DNA from: Syntrophomonadaceae bacterium
GTDB taxonomy: Bacteria > Bacillota > DSM-12270 > Thermacetogeniales > Thermacetogeniaceae
DNA: 37,534 bases
Direction of reading: 5' to 3'
Assembly (NCBI GenBank): GCA_012840405.1
Contig: DULM01000036.1
Coordinates: forward strand, 1-37,534
Position numbers and translations under genes: made by a program. Numbering within the stretch: the first letter of the stretch is position 1; each line of letters begins with the position of its first letter. Below are positions 29,940 to 37,534 of this stretch, one piece after another. The notes beneath the pieces are model-generated. The model was not told where the DNA came from and ran no database searches. It was given only the letters and a program-made list of their open reading frames with translations.

Positions 29940-31466
29940 CTAACCGGTGGGATCATCTTTTTCTCCATTATTTCCATTATCTCCACTATCTCCATTATCT
30001 CCGTTATTATCCCCATGATCACCGTTGCCGCCATTATCCTCTCCAGCACCATCATTATCACCTTCACCAGGTGGTTTAGTCGGTGGTGTTTTTGGTTGAT
30101 CTTGATCCTTACCATCACTGTCTTTCTGTTTTGGCGCCGGTTTGGTGCCAACTCTCACAACCCGGTCTATTGGCCGGTAATAGTCATTGGAAAGCAGGTG
30201 TTTGGTACCATTGATGATCCTGTAGGCAGTAACCCTGTATCCCTTTGCCCCACTGTTCTCCACTACTGTCTTGCCTTCCAGTAGATTGGGGTCTTTTTTG
30301 GTGATTACCTTGGGTGGGATCACACTGGTGATAGAGGTCTGGAGCTGCACCTTTTTTTTTTGCTGGGTGTTGCCAAAGATCTTCATAGTCAAAACACCCC
30401 TGCCCACATAAGTCTTGATACAGATATAGGAATCCATATTATTGCGAAATTTCAGGTCCTGATAGCCGTATGATACAGTGGCATCACGCCCAAGGGGTGC
30501 ATAAGCGATAGCCAGTGAGTGGTTACTCCTCTCCACAATCTCAAGACCAGCTAGGAGAACAGCATTATAAAGGGTTGTAGATACCTGGCAGACACCACCA
30601 CCAAGTCCAGGCACAAACTGATTGGCTTCAATAACTATAGCCTCCCGGTAACCCCTTTTCGCAGTACGGGGACCTACCTGACCATTAAATGAAAACACTT
30701 CCCCAGGTTTGACCAGACAATTGTCTAATGCTTTAGATGCCAGAGCGATATTATGAGATCTGTTAATATTGCTGGCATCAAAACTCGTACTGTATGTGGC
30801 CAGCAATCCATTGATGCCCCATGCCTGAACATCCTCTGTAGTGACCTCGGGTTCTTTCTCCCGGAACTGCAGTTCTACCGTAGCTGTAAAAGGCTTATGA
30901 AAAGACAATAAATCCACAAAACTGGACTCCAAATCAGCAGTCAATCCTGGTTTTCCCGGTATAATAGTGATCTGGTCCCGGTCATTGATGACCAGACGGG
31001 CGTTTTGCGGCTGATCACCAATACTCTTTGTCAAAGGTTCCAACACTTTTTCTGCTGTACTGTAATCAACCTTTACTTCCTCGCAGGGCAGTTCTATTTG
31101 ATGCAGATAAGCGGTCCAGAATTGGTTAAACCGCTTGACCAATGAACCGGACCTGCCCACAAGGTAGCATTTGTCAACAGCTTTTTGGGCATCCATAGAA
31201 AAACCAAGCTCAGCCCTGCTTGTTTCCAGCTTGTTTTCACCTGCTATAATCTCTACCGGGGCAGATAAAAACTCTTGCTGGGAAAGCTCAATCTTTTTGC
31301 GGGCTTCATCTTTTGTCAGGCCACCTACATCGATCCATTCCACCCGCACACCGGGCAGAATCTTGTCTTGATAAGACAAAAACAGAATTAATACACCACT
31401 GACTAGAACCACTAGCAGAACTGCAGCAGTTCCTAATAACAGCAGTGCTTTTTTCTTCTTTTGCAA
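29940..31466 (-). CDS. VanW-family cell-wall protein with G5 domain and acidic tail
   Basis: This 508-residue protein has an N-terminal anchor (about 7-30), a peptidoglycan-binding type segment (about 40-205), and a VanW core with SHNIALASKAL, VKPGEVFSFNGQVGPRTAKR and GLGGGVCQVSTTLYNAVLLA (about 235-310). A G5-like domain (about 370-435) precedes a tail of about 50 residues made almost only of Gly, Asp, Asn and Glu. TTG at 31466 follows GGAGGAG. VanW proteins are found in vancomycin clusters but also widely alone, as here; no resistance role is implied. The tail could be a spacer or metal-binding stretch. Confidence 0.88.
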   Translation of the reverse strand: MQKKKKALLLLGTAAVLLVVLVSGVLILFLSYQDKILPGVRVEWIDVGGLTKDEARKKIELSQQEFLSAPVEIIAGENKLETSRAELGFSMDAQKAVDKCYLVGRSGSLVKRFNQFWTAYLHQIELPCEEVKVDYSTAEKVLEPLTKSIGDQPQNARLVINDRDQITIIPGKPGLTADLESSFVDLLSFHKPFTATVELQFREKEPEVTTEDVQAWGINGLLATYSTSFDASNINRSHNIALASKALDNCLVKPGEVFSFNGQVGPRTAKRGYREAIVIEANQFVPGLGGGVCQVSTTLYNAVLLAGLEIVERSNHSLAIAYAPLGRDATVSYGYQDLKFRNNMDSYICIKTYVGRGVLTMKIFGNTQQKKKVQLQTSITSVIPPKVITKKDPNLLEGKTVVENSGAKGYRVTAYRIINGTKHLLSNDYYRPIDRVVRVGTKPAPKQKDSDGKDQDQPKTPPTKPPGEGDNDGAGEDNGGNGDHGDNNGDNGDSGDNGNNGEKDDPTG

Positions 31467-31535
31467 AGGCGTTCTCCTCCCCCTATTCCTGCTTACCTAA
31501 TAATACGCAGGAAAACCCCCGATGTTACATGGATT

Positions 31536-31802
31536 TCATATATCTTCATCATCCAAATTTAAATCCCGGTAAGTATCAACTACACGTTCCCATTCTTCAT
31601 CATCTTCTATTTCAGATAAATATTCCTCTCCATCCTCATCTCTAGTTAATTTAAAAATAATCTGCTCATCCTCATCAACAGGTTGAAGAATCACATATTC
31701 CTCATCATCCAGTTCAAATCTATCGATAAATATAAATTCATGCTCCTGTCCTTCTTCATCTTCGAGTATCACTTGATTATCTTCTTCCCAGTCAATGGTC
31801 AT
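31536..31802 (-). CDS. DUF1292 protein
   Basis: This 88-residue, very acidic protein has ILEDEEGQEHEFIFIDRFEL, EEYVILQPVDEDEQIIFKL and an Asp/Glu-rich end. It matches the DUF1292 family (YrzB type), found next to ruvX in many Firmicutes and of unknown role. ATG at 31802 has GGAGGTG seven to eight bases upstream. It is the last gene of the alaS-ireB-AKR-ruvX run. Confidence 0.88.
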   Translation of the reverse strand: MTIDWEEDNQVILEDEEGQEHEFIFIDRFELDDEEYVILQPVDEDEQIIFKLTRDEDGEEYLSEIEDDEEWERVVDTYRDLNLDDEDI

Positions 31803-31889
31803 AATGTGAACACCTCCATATTTTTTAAACCCTCTTATTCTGCATTGATGTACACTATTCCCTCTATCAGCAAAGATACGACACTTCCC

Positions 31890-32321
31890 TTACCCTTGCG
31901 CACCCCCTTGTTTGCTGCGCCAATCAAGATAGTTCTCGAGGATCAAGCAGGCTGCTACCCGGTCAATTAGCTCTTTTCGCCGGCGCCTCTTCACATCTCC
32001 CTCCAGCAGAGTGCGTTCCGCTTCTATGGTAGTTAAACGCTCATCCCAGTAAGTGACAGCTATGCCTGTCATTTCATGAATCTTCTCTCCAAAAGCAACA
32101 TAAGATGAAGCTTCCTCACTGGGCCTGCCATCCAGGTGTTTTGGGAACCCGATTACTACCTCTTGGACACCATATTTCTTAATAAGAGCACAAATAGCAG
32201 AGAGATCCTCTTTAATATTTTTGCGCTCGATTGTGGTCACTGCATGGGCTGTAATCCCCAATTCATCACTTACAGCCACACCGATCCGTTTGGAACCCAT
32301 ATCTATTCCTAGTATCCTCAT
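31890..32321 (-). CDS. ruvX: RuvX/YqgF family nuclease-fold protein
   Basis: This 143-residue RNase H-fold protein has ILGIDMGSKRIGVAVSDELG at the start (catalytic Asp), VVIGFPKHLDGRPSE in the middle, and YWDERLTTIEAERTLLEGD then DRVAACLILENYLD near the end. It matches the YqgF family (putative Holliday junction resolvase, involved in 16S rRNA processing in E. coli). ATG at 32321 has AGGAG before it. It follows the aldo/keto reductase gene by nine bases. Confidence 0.92.
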   Translation of the reverse strand: MRILGIDMGSKRIGVAVSDELGITAHAVTTIERKNIKEDLSAICALIKKYGVQEVVIGFPKHLDGRPSEEASSYVAFGEKIHEMTGIAVTYWDERLTTIEAERTLLEGDVKRRRRKELIDRVAACLILENYLDWRSKQGGAQG

Positions 32322-32330
32322 AAAACACTC

Positions 32331-33284
32331 CTAATAAACCTTAATATAAAAAAAGGGACATGCTGCAGCACAGTAGCCGCACAGCAGGCACTCCTCCTCA
32401 CGCAGATGAGCCTTTCCGTCATCCCCCAAAAATAGGGCCTCCTGTGGGCACTGTTCAGCACATTTCCCGCATCCTTCACACCAGGGGTCGATATGCAACT
32501 GTCTCTTTTCGCTGCCGATTAATCTTTCTAGTTGATCAGGGATCGGCAAGCCTTGAGCTGCCAGAACATTGATATCCACTTCCCAAGGTGCTTTCATCCC
32601 AACAGCCACAGCAGCTGCAAAAGGACGGCTGAATGCATATTCAAGGGCTTCTCGAGCTTGAGGCAGGAGATTGCCTCCTCCCAGTGCCTTCATTAAATAA
32701 ATACCCTTACCTGCAGCAGCCGCTTCCATCAAGACCTGCTCCATCTCCTGGCGTGTCCCATCCTGAATCCCCAGCCCTTTGATGTTCAAAAGAGGATGGA
32801 TCACATCGATCTCAGGCAACTCCAGTGCTCCCCGCACTCCTGCAATCCGGTGGGTTGAGATCCCTACTGCTTTTACCAACCCCTTTTCCCTGGCCTCCAG
32901 CAGATAATCCAGAGCTGCTCTGTGTCCCCTAATGGTAAGTGCTGATTCCTGCTCATGAAGAAGAAAAATATCGATATAGTCCCGGTCCAGCTCTCGCCTT
33001 GCTCTTTCCAGGCTCTGTTCCATTTCTTGCGCTGTCACAGCATAAGATTTTGTAGTTATGATCAGTTCTTTACCAGGAAAAGAGCGTAGCAACTCTCTGA
33101 GATAAGAGTAGTTATCATAGATTTCAGCAGTGTCAAAAAAATTAACCCCTTGCTCAACGGCATATTTGAGAACAGCTACACCTTCAGCAAGAGGCAAATT
33201 TGCCTGCAGGGGGCCTATGGTTAATAAACCGAAACAAAGGCGTGACACTCTAATACCTGTTCTGCCCAAATAGCTGTATTCCAT
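32331..33284 (-). CDS. Aldo/keto reductase with C-terminal ferredoxin domain
   Basis: This 317-residue protein has an AKR barrel: GRTGIRVSRLCFG, NFFDTAEIYDNYS (catalytic Asp and Tyr), IITTKSYA (Lys), DYIDIFLLHE (His). The C-terminus carries two 4Fe-4S motifs, CEGCGKCAEQCP and CLLCGYCAAACP. Such fused proteins are common in anaerobes; the electron partner and substrate are unknown. ATG 33284 follows directly after the ireB stop, with GGAGAA about ten bases upstream. Relatives usually keep ireB, ruvX and DUF1292 adjacent, so this gene looks like an insertion in that set. Confidence 0.88.
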   Translation of the reverse strand: MEYSYLGRTGIRVSRLCFGLLTIGPLQANLPLAEGVAVLKYAVEQGVNFFDTAEIYDNYSYLRELLRSFPGKELIITTKSYAVTAQEMEQSLERARRELDRDYIDIFLLHEQESALTIRGHRAALDYLLEAREKGLVKAVGISTHRIAGVRGALELPEIDVIHPLLNIKGLGIQDGTRQEMEQVLMEAAAAGKGIYLMKALGGGNLLPQAREALEYAFSRPFAAAVAVGMKAPWEVDINVLAAQGLPIPDQLERLIGSEKRQLHIDPWCEGCGKCAEQCPQEALFLGDDGKAHLREEECLLCGYCAAACPFFYIKVY

Positions 33285-33548
33285 TTATCGATTCTTCTCC
33301 AAATAACTTGTTATCAGTTCTTCCAATAGTTCATCGCGCTCGTATTTCCGGATCAGGTTGCGGGCATTGCGGTGATTAGTGATATAAGCTGGGTCCCCGG
33401 AGAGAAGGTAGCCTACCAGCTGGCTGATTGGATTATAACCCTTCTCCTTGAGAGCAGTATAAACTATCAGCAAAGTATCCTGAGGGGAAACCCCTTCTTC
33501 ACCGCGAAATTTATACGCCATTGTTTTGTCCAGTTCATCTGACACCAT
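33285..33548 (-). CDS. IreB family regulatory phosphoprotein
   Basis: This 87-residue protein contains [40 protein letters not shown] and [20 protein letters not shown], an almost complete match to the UPF0297 (IreB, YrzL) family. IreB is a substrate of the IreK Ser/Thr kinase in Enterococcus, with phosphorylated Thr residues near the start. I chose the ATG at 33548 (MVSDELDKT), which has AGGGGTGA seven bases upstream; the frame begins earlier at 33578 without a ribosome site. It sits between alaS and the aldo/keto reductase gene. Confidence 0.9.
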   Translation of the reverse strand: MVSDELDKTMAYKFRGEEGVSPQDTLLIVYTALKEKGYNPISQLVGYLLSGDPAYITNHRNARNLIRKYERDELLEELITSYLEKNR

Positions 33549-33636
33549 CCTGTAGTCACCCCTGGTCTTGATAGGCATAGTTCTATATTTCTATATTAAA
33601 TAAAACGATCCTTCCTGAAAGGAATAATTTTCTAGA

Positions 33637-36273
33637 TTATGATTGCAGCAGATCACGCACTATCTCTAAACCTTTTTTCAAGGCTGCATCCAATTGTGCT
33701 GGACTCTTTCCCCCAGCCTGAGCCATTTCTGGTTTGCCACCGCCACCACCATCAACTATGCGAGCTATATCCCGCAACAGTTTCCCTGCATGGAGTCCAC
33801 GGTTTTTTACCAGGTCGCTGCTCACAAAACACACAAGGCCAACTTTATTATCCAGCGGGCTCCCCAGGATAGTCACACCTGAACCAAGGCGATCCTTTAA
33901 CAGATCTCCTAGAGAACGGAGAGCATCCATATCAGGCACATTTACCTTGACAGATAAGAGATTGACTCCATCCACACTAACAGTTTGAGCCAATAAAGAA
34001 TCAACCTGGCTGACCAACACCTTATTGCGCAATTGTTCAATTTCTTTTTCCTGCTGATCAAGTTGCTGGAGCAACTGCTGCAACCGGGAGATAACCCCAT
34101 CAGGATCCGATTTCAGCAGTTCTGCTGCTGTTTGTAATACCTTGGTCTTATCCCGCCAATAATGGAGCAGTTTTTCCCCGGTCAGAGCCTCAATGCGCCG
34201 CACACCAGTGCCGATACCGCTTTCTGAAACAATATGGAAAAACCCTAATTCACTGGTCCGGCGCACATGGGTACCTCCGCAGAGTTCTTTACTGAACTCC
34301 CCAACAGCCACTACCCTTACGGTATCACCATATTTCTCACCGAAAAGAGCAATAGCATCCTGAACCCTAGGGTCATTGTGATCCGCTTCAAAAACATTGA
34401 CTAGGACATTATTGATGATCTGTTCATTTACCAATTCTTCCACACGGTTAAGTTCTTCATTTGTAAGGGGCGCAAAATGGGAAAAGTCAAAACGCAGCCG
34501 CTCTGGTGTTACCAGTGATCCCATCTGCTGTACATGGTCCCCCAGGACTTTACGCAGTGCACTGTGCAACAGGTGTGTTGCAGTATGGTTGCGGGCTGCT
34601 GCCAGCCGGTTCTTTTCATCTACTTCTGCCAGCACAAAATCACCTTTGTGTACAGTTCCACGGCTGACAGTGCCGTAATGGACAATTACCCCATCAGCAG
34701 CGCTTTTTGTATCATTTACTGTGATCTCGCCATCAGGCCCGCTCAGGATCCCCTGATCTCCTACCTGGCCGCCGCTTTCGGCATAAAAGGGTGTTTGGTC
34801 AAGAATAACCTGGACCTGTTCCCCTTGAGAAACCTCTTCTTTTTCAGTTCCTCCAACCAAGAGGGCAAGTATCTGAGAGCGGGTGGATAATGTATTATAT
34901 CCTTGAAAATCAGTTTTACTGCACTGATATGTTGTACAGACACTGAAACTGTCTGATGGCATAGTTTCCATCCAGGCGGCTCTTGCCCTGGCGCGCTGTT
35001 TTTCCATAGAATCCCTGAAGCCATCCAGATCCACATTCATGCCTCGTTCTGCCAGAATCTCCTGGGTCAATTCCAGGGGAAAACCGTAGGTATCATAGAG
35101 CCTGAAGGCAACATTGCCGGGAAGGCTCTTTTCGCCGGTCTTTTCGTACTTTGCCAAATAGTCCTCCAGGATCTGCAGGCCCTGTTCCAGGGTTTCGCTA
35201 AAACGCCTTTCTTCCTGGCTAACGATTTTCTCAATATATTCGGAACGGTCTTTCAGTTCCCGATAGGGATCCTGATAAAGATCAACGGTCTTAGCTGTAA
35301 GCTTATGCAAAAATAGGTCATCTATCCCCAGCAGTTTCCCAAAGCGCAAGGCACGGCGCAGAATCCGCCGCAGGACATAACCGCGCCCTTCATTAGAGGG
35401 AATCACACCATCTGCAATCAGGAATGCCACCGCTCTGGCATGGTCAGCGATCACTTTGAGGGCCACATCACTCTCTGGGCTGGCCCCATAACTGACACCT
35501 GAAACCTTAACAGCCTCTTCTACCAGAGGGAAAAGCAGATCGGTCTCAAAATTATTGGGAACATTTTGCATCACTGAAGCAATTCTTTCCAGCCCCATCC
35601 CAGTATCGATATTCTTGCGCGGCAATTTGCTGAGACTGCCGTCTTCCTCACGGTTAAACTCTGTGAAAACCAGGTTCCAGACTTCCAAATACCTGCCGCA
35701 TTCACATTCTACTCCACAATCGGGAGAACCACACCCACGCTCGGGGCCTAAATCTACGAGAATCTCCGAACAGGGTCCGCAGGGTCCTACAGAGCCTGCC
35801 TCCCAAAAGTTGCTTTCCTTCCCCAAAGGAACGATCTTCTCCCTCGGCACACCGATTTTCTGATGCCAGATCTCTGCAGCCTCATGATCATCATGATAAA
35901 CAGTGATCCAGAGATCCTCAGGGGGAAGGCCTAGTTCTTTGGTCAAAAACTCCCAGGCCCAAGCTATTGCCTCTTTTTTAAAATAGTCCCCAATGGAGAA
36001 ATTCCCCAGCATCTCAAAAAAAGTATGGTGGCGGGCTGTTCTTCCCACCTGTTCCAGGTCCGGTGTGCGCAGGCACTTCTGAGCTGTAGCAAGCCTTGGG
36101 TGCGGTGGCACAGCTTTTCCCTGAAAATAAGGTTTAAAAGGCACCATACCCGCAACGGTCAGCAGTAAACTGGGATCATCCTTGGGAATAAGAGACGCAC
36201 TTGGTAAGATCAGATGGTCGCGTAAACTGAAATAATCAAGAAATTTTCTTCGTAATTCCGCTCCAGTAAGCAA
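33637..36273 (-). CDS. alaS: Alanine-tRNA ligase
   Basis: This full-length 878-residue enzyme charges tRNA-Ala. The catalytic core shows FLDYFSLRDHLILPSASLIP, HHTFFEMLGNFSIGDYFKK and NIDTGMGLERIASVMQ. A Cys cluster (CGSPDCGVECECGRY) near 190 is a family feature. The editing domain has HTATHLLHSALRKV and CGGTH, and the C-terminal domain has GGGGGKPEMAQAGG. TTG at 36273 follows GGGAGTG at seven bases. Its own promoter is clear, and it leads the ireB-AKR-ruvX-DUF1292 genes. There is no room for a T-box: only about 103 bp lie upstream. Confidence 0.96.
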   Translation of the reverse strand: MLTGAELRRKFLDYFSLRDHLILPSASLIPKDDPSLLLTVAGMVPFKPYFQGKAVPPHPRLATAQKCLRTPDLEQVGRTARHHTFFEMLGNFSIGDYFKKEAIAWAWEFLTKELGLPPEDLWITVYHDDHEAAEIWHQKIGVPREKIVPLGKESNFWEAGSVGPCGPCSEILVDLGPERGCGSPDCGVECECGRYLEVWNLVFTEFNREEDGSLSKLPRKNIDTGMGLERIASVMQNVPNNFETDLLFPLVEEAVKVSGVSYGASPESDVALKVIADHARAVAFLIADGVIPSNEGRGYVLRRILRRALRFGKLLGIDDLFLHKLTAKTVDLYQDPYRELKDRSEYIEKIVSQEERRFSETLEQGLQILEDYLAKYEKTGEKSLPGNVAFRLYDTYGFPLELTQEILAERGMNVDLDGFRDSMEKQRARARAAWMETMPSDSFSVCTTYQCSKTDFQGYNTLSTRSQILALLVGGTEKEEVSQGEQVQVILDQTPFYAESGGQVGDQGILSGPDGEITVNDTKSAADGVIVHYGTVSRGTVHKGDFVLAEVDEKNRLAAARNHTATHLLHSALRKVLGDHVQQMGSLVTPERLRFDFSHFAPLTNEELNRVEELVNEQIINNVLVNVFEADHNDPRVQDAIALFGEKYGDTVRVVAVGEFSKELCGGTHVRRTSELGFFHIVSESGIGTGVRRIEALTGEKLLHYWRDKTKVLQTAAELLKSDPDGVISRLQQLLQQLDQQEKEIEQLRNKVLVSQVDSLLAQTVSVDGVNLLSVKVNVPDMDALRSLGDLLKDRLGSGVTILGSPLDNKVGLVCFVSSDLVKNRGLHAGKLLRDIARIVDGGGGGKPEMAQAGGKSPAQLDAALKKGLEIVRDLLQS

Positions 36274-36310
36274 TATTCAACACTCCCAGGATTTTCTCAT
36301 ATCAAAGGTC

Positions 36311-36340
36311 ATTATAGTATACATTTTCTTTTAATGTCAA
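36311..36340 (-). promoter_or_regulatory. Sigma-A promoter of alaS
   Basis: A consensus TTGACA (36335-36340), 18 bases, and TATAAT (36311-36316) on the minus strand, about 38 bases before the alaS start. Confidence 0.85.
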
Positions 36341-36376
36341 TAAAATTGGTGCTTATGGCAGCCGGCAGCAAGGCTG

Positions 36377-37396
36377 CTAGATGATCTTCTCCCAGATAAA
36401 ACCGATGATCACTTTGAGCAGGCCGGCTGCAGGTACAGCAAAGATCAGCCCTAAGGGGCCTGCCAGATAGCCGCCAACAAGGAGAACAAAGACTGTAGCC
36501 AGAGGATGCAGCCCAACCCGTTCACCTAACAAACGAGGGGTGAGTATACTGCCTTCTATCTGCTGCACCAACAAAAAAATACCCAGCATCAACACACCCT
36601 TCCAGCTGCTGATGGAAAGGGCAAAACCAACCACTGGAATCGCTGCCAGTATAGGGCCGAAAACCGGAATTAGGTCAGCAATGGCGGTAAAGATCCCAAT
36701 CAGGATGGCAAAAGGTATTTTGAGCAGAGCCGCCCCTATCCCTGTGAGGAAACCCACTATTAAAGATATCAACAGGTGTCCCCGCAGAAACTGGCTGAAG
36801 ATCAGGTCACCTTCGCGCAGCAAAAAAAGCAGATCACTACGCAAATTAGGGGGCAGAAAGGCTAAAAATTTTTTTTTCAAATGGTCGAAATCCCTGATGA
36901 TGTAATAGGCCAAAAAGAGAGCAAGGAGAAAACTAGGCAGTAGGTAAAGGCCCTCAATCAGCATCTGAGCGAAACTGCGCATCCCCTCAAAAATAGAACT
37001 GCGGAGATCACCGATGGTTTCCTTAAGAATTTGATATGCTTCAGGGGGTAGATAGGTGCGTGTCAGCAGTTTGTCAAAAAAACTCTGCACCCTTGCCCAT
37101 GTTTCAATATAAACAGGGATTATACTGGCAAAGGATTTAAGTTCTTGATATAATGCCGGTACAAAAAATCCAAAAAAAATGCCGGCAATGATCAATACTG
37201 CGGCATAAACAGTCAAGATGGATTTTGTTCTGTTTACCCCCCTGTTTTCCAAACTACGGACAAGGGGATAAATGATATATGCCATGATAATGGCTAAACC
37301 GAAAGGAACAAATACAAAGCGGACATAATAGAAAAACAGCCCTGTAAATAACCCTACCAAACAGAGAATAAGGATGCTCAGGGTGCGTCGCTGCAT
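36377..37396 (-). CDS. AI-2E family transporter-like membrane protein
   Basis: This 339-residue protein has about seven to eight hydrophobic helices, with FFYYVRFVFVPFGLAIIMAY near the start and conserved family blocks IADLIPVFGPILAAIP and GLHPLATVFVLLVGGYLAGP near the end. It fits the AI-2E/PerM/YrrI family; some members export AI-2 or act as Na+/H+ antiporters, so the substrate is open. ATG at 37396 has GGAGGA seven bases upstream; a TTG 15 bases earlier is unlikely. It sits directly upstream of alaS, as in many Firmicutes. Confidence 0.88.
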   Translation of the reverse strand: MQRRTLSILILCLVGLFTGLFFYYVRFVFVPFGLAIIMAYIIYPLVRSLENRGVNRTKSILTVYAAVLIIAGIFFGFFVPALYQELKSFASIIPVYIETWARVQSFFDKLLTRTYLPPEAYQILKETIGDLRSSIFEGMRSFAQMLIEGLYLLPSFLLALFLAYYIIRDFDHLKKKFLAFLPPNLRSDLLFLLREGDLIFSQFLRGHLLISLIVGFLTGIGAALLKIPFAILIGIFTAIADLIPVFGPILAAIPVVGFALSISSWKGVLMLGIFLLVQQIEGSILTPRLLGERVGLHPLATVFVLLVGGYLAGPLGLIFAVPAAGLLKVIIGFIWEKII

Positions 37397-37414
37397 ATAA
37401 TTATCCTCCAAAGG

Positions 37415-37534
37415 TTAACGGCGCATCATCTCCAGCATTCCTCTGGATATACCGCGCAGGACACGCCTGGCACTTTCCCCCATTTCCTCTGCTTTTCTCA
37501 TATCATTTCCCTGACGAGATGAAATAAATGCCCC
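37415..37534 (-). CDS. C-terminal end of an unidentified small protein (partial)
   Basis: Thirty-nine codons and a TAA stop are visible; the gene begins beyond the right edge. The sequence reads GAFISSRQGNDMRKAEEMGE, then SARRVLRGISRGMLEMMRR, a basic, helical tail. It is not long enough to name a family. It lies 18 bp upstream of the AI-2E family gene in the same direction. Confidence 0.5.
   Translation of the reverse strand, partial: GAFISSRQGNDMRKAEEMGESARRVLRGISRGMLEMMRR

Noticed and set aside
29918-30151. A Met/Ile-rich minus-strand protein
   Set aside because: It is another frame over the repetitive tail of the vanW-family gene and has no ribosome site.
29940-31466. Vancomycin resistance determinant
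   Set aside because: VanW-family proteins are common in Firmicutes outside resistance clusters; no vanHAX or vanRS genes are present.
36274-36376. T-box leader for alaS
   Set aside because: Only about 103 bp separate alaS from the preceding gene, and a plain sigma-A promoter occupies it.
1-37534. tRNA or rRNA genes
   Set aside because: I saw no tRNA cloverleaf motifs or rRNA segments on either strand; this was by eye, not with a covariance search.

Overview
The window reads as chromosome of an endospore-forming, probably anaerobic member of the Clostridia. The evidence is a sigK gene split by a skin-like element, a likely forespore (sigma-G type) promoter, DUF1540, YqeG, IreB and DUF1292 genes, and strong AGGAGG-type ribosome sites with many TTG starts. 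I cannot name the genus. Nearly every gene lies on the minus strand; the sigK and DUF1540 region, a 49-codon gene and a metallo-hydrolase gene are the plus-strand exceptions.

Region 1 (about 0.6-17 kb) holds type IV filament genes. In transcription order, the right-hand block (17.0 to 11.7 kb) is pilB2, pilC2, a GspG-like pilin and GspI/J/K/H-like minor pseudopilins. This resembles a type II secretion or pseudopilus operon. The left-hand block (11.5 to 0.6 kb) is pilD, pilT, pilC, a group 3 sigma factor, a PilX-like protein, two minor prepilins, pilM, pilN, pilO, a PilP-like lipoprotein and pilB1, followed by the start of tldD. No secretin is present. PilB1 lacks the usual C-terminus and PilB2 lacks the usual N-terminal domain.

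Region 2 (17.3-21.5 kb) is a shikimate operon, aroE-aroC-aroK-aroB, closed by a strong hairpin terminator. Two of its gene junctions carry imperfect repeats with spacings near 65 bp.

Region 3 (21.6-25.5 kb) is the sporulation region and the most interesting part. A 49-codon gene has a textbook sigma-G promoter. Next to it, sigK is interrupted after codon 114 by a 1,778-bp element that carries only a large serine recombinase and an overlapping 58-codon gene. Precise excision would restore a 235-residue pro-sigma-K in frame. The reconstructed circle junction has perfect 9-bp inverted arms centred on a GA dinucleotide. DUF1540 and a coupled 46-codon gene follow.

Region 4 (25.5-37.5 kb) holds a penicillin-binding transpeptidase and mltG (cell wall), a divergent metallo-beta-lactamase-fold gene, a vanW-family gene, and the conserved alaS-ireB-ruvX-DUF1292 neighbourhood with an iron-sulfur aldo/keto reductase inserted. 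An AI-2E-family membrane protein and a gene fragment end the window.
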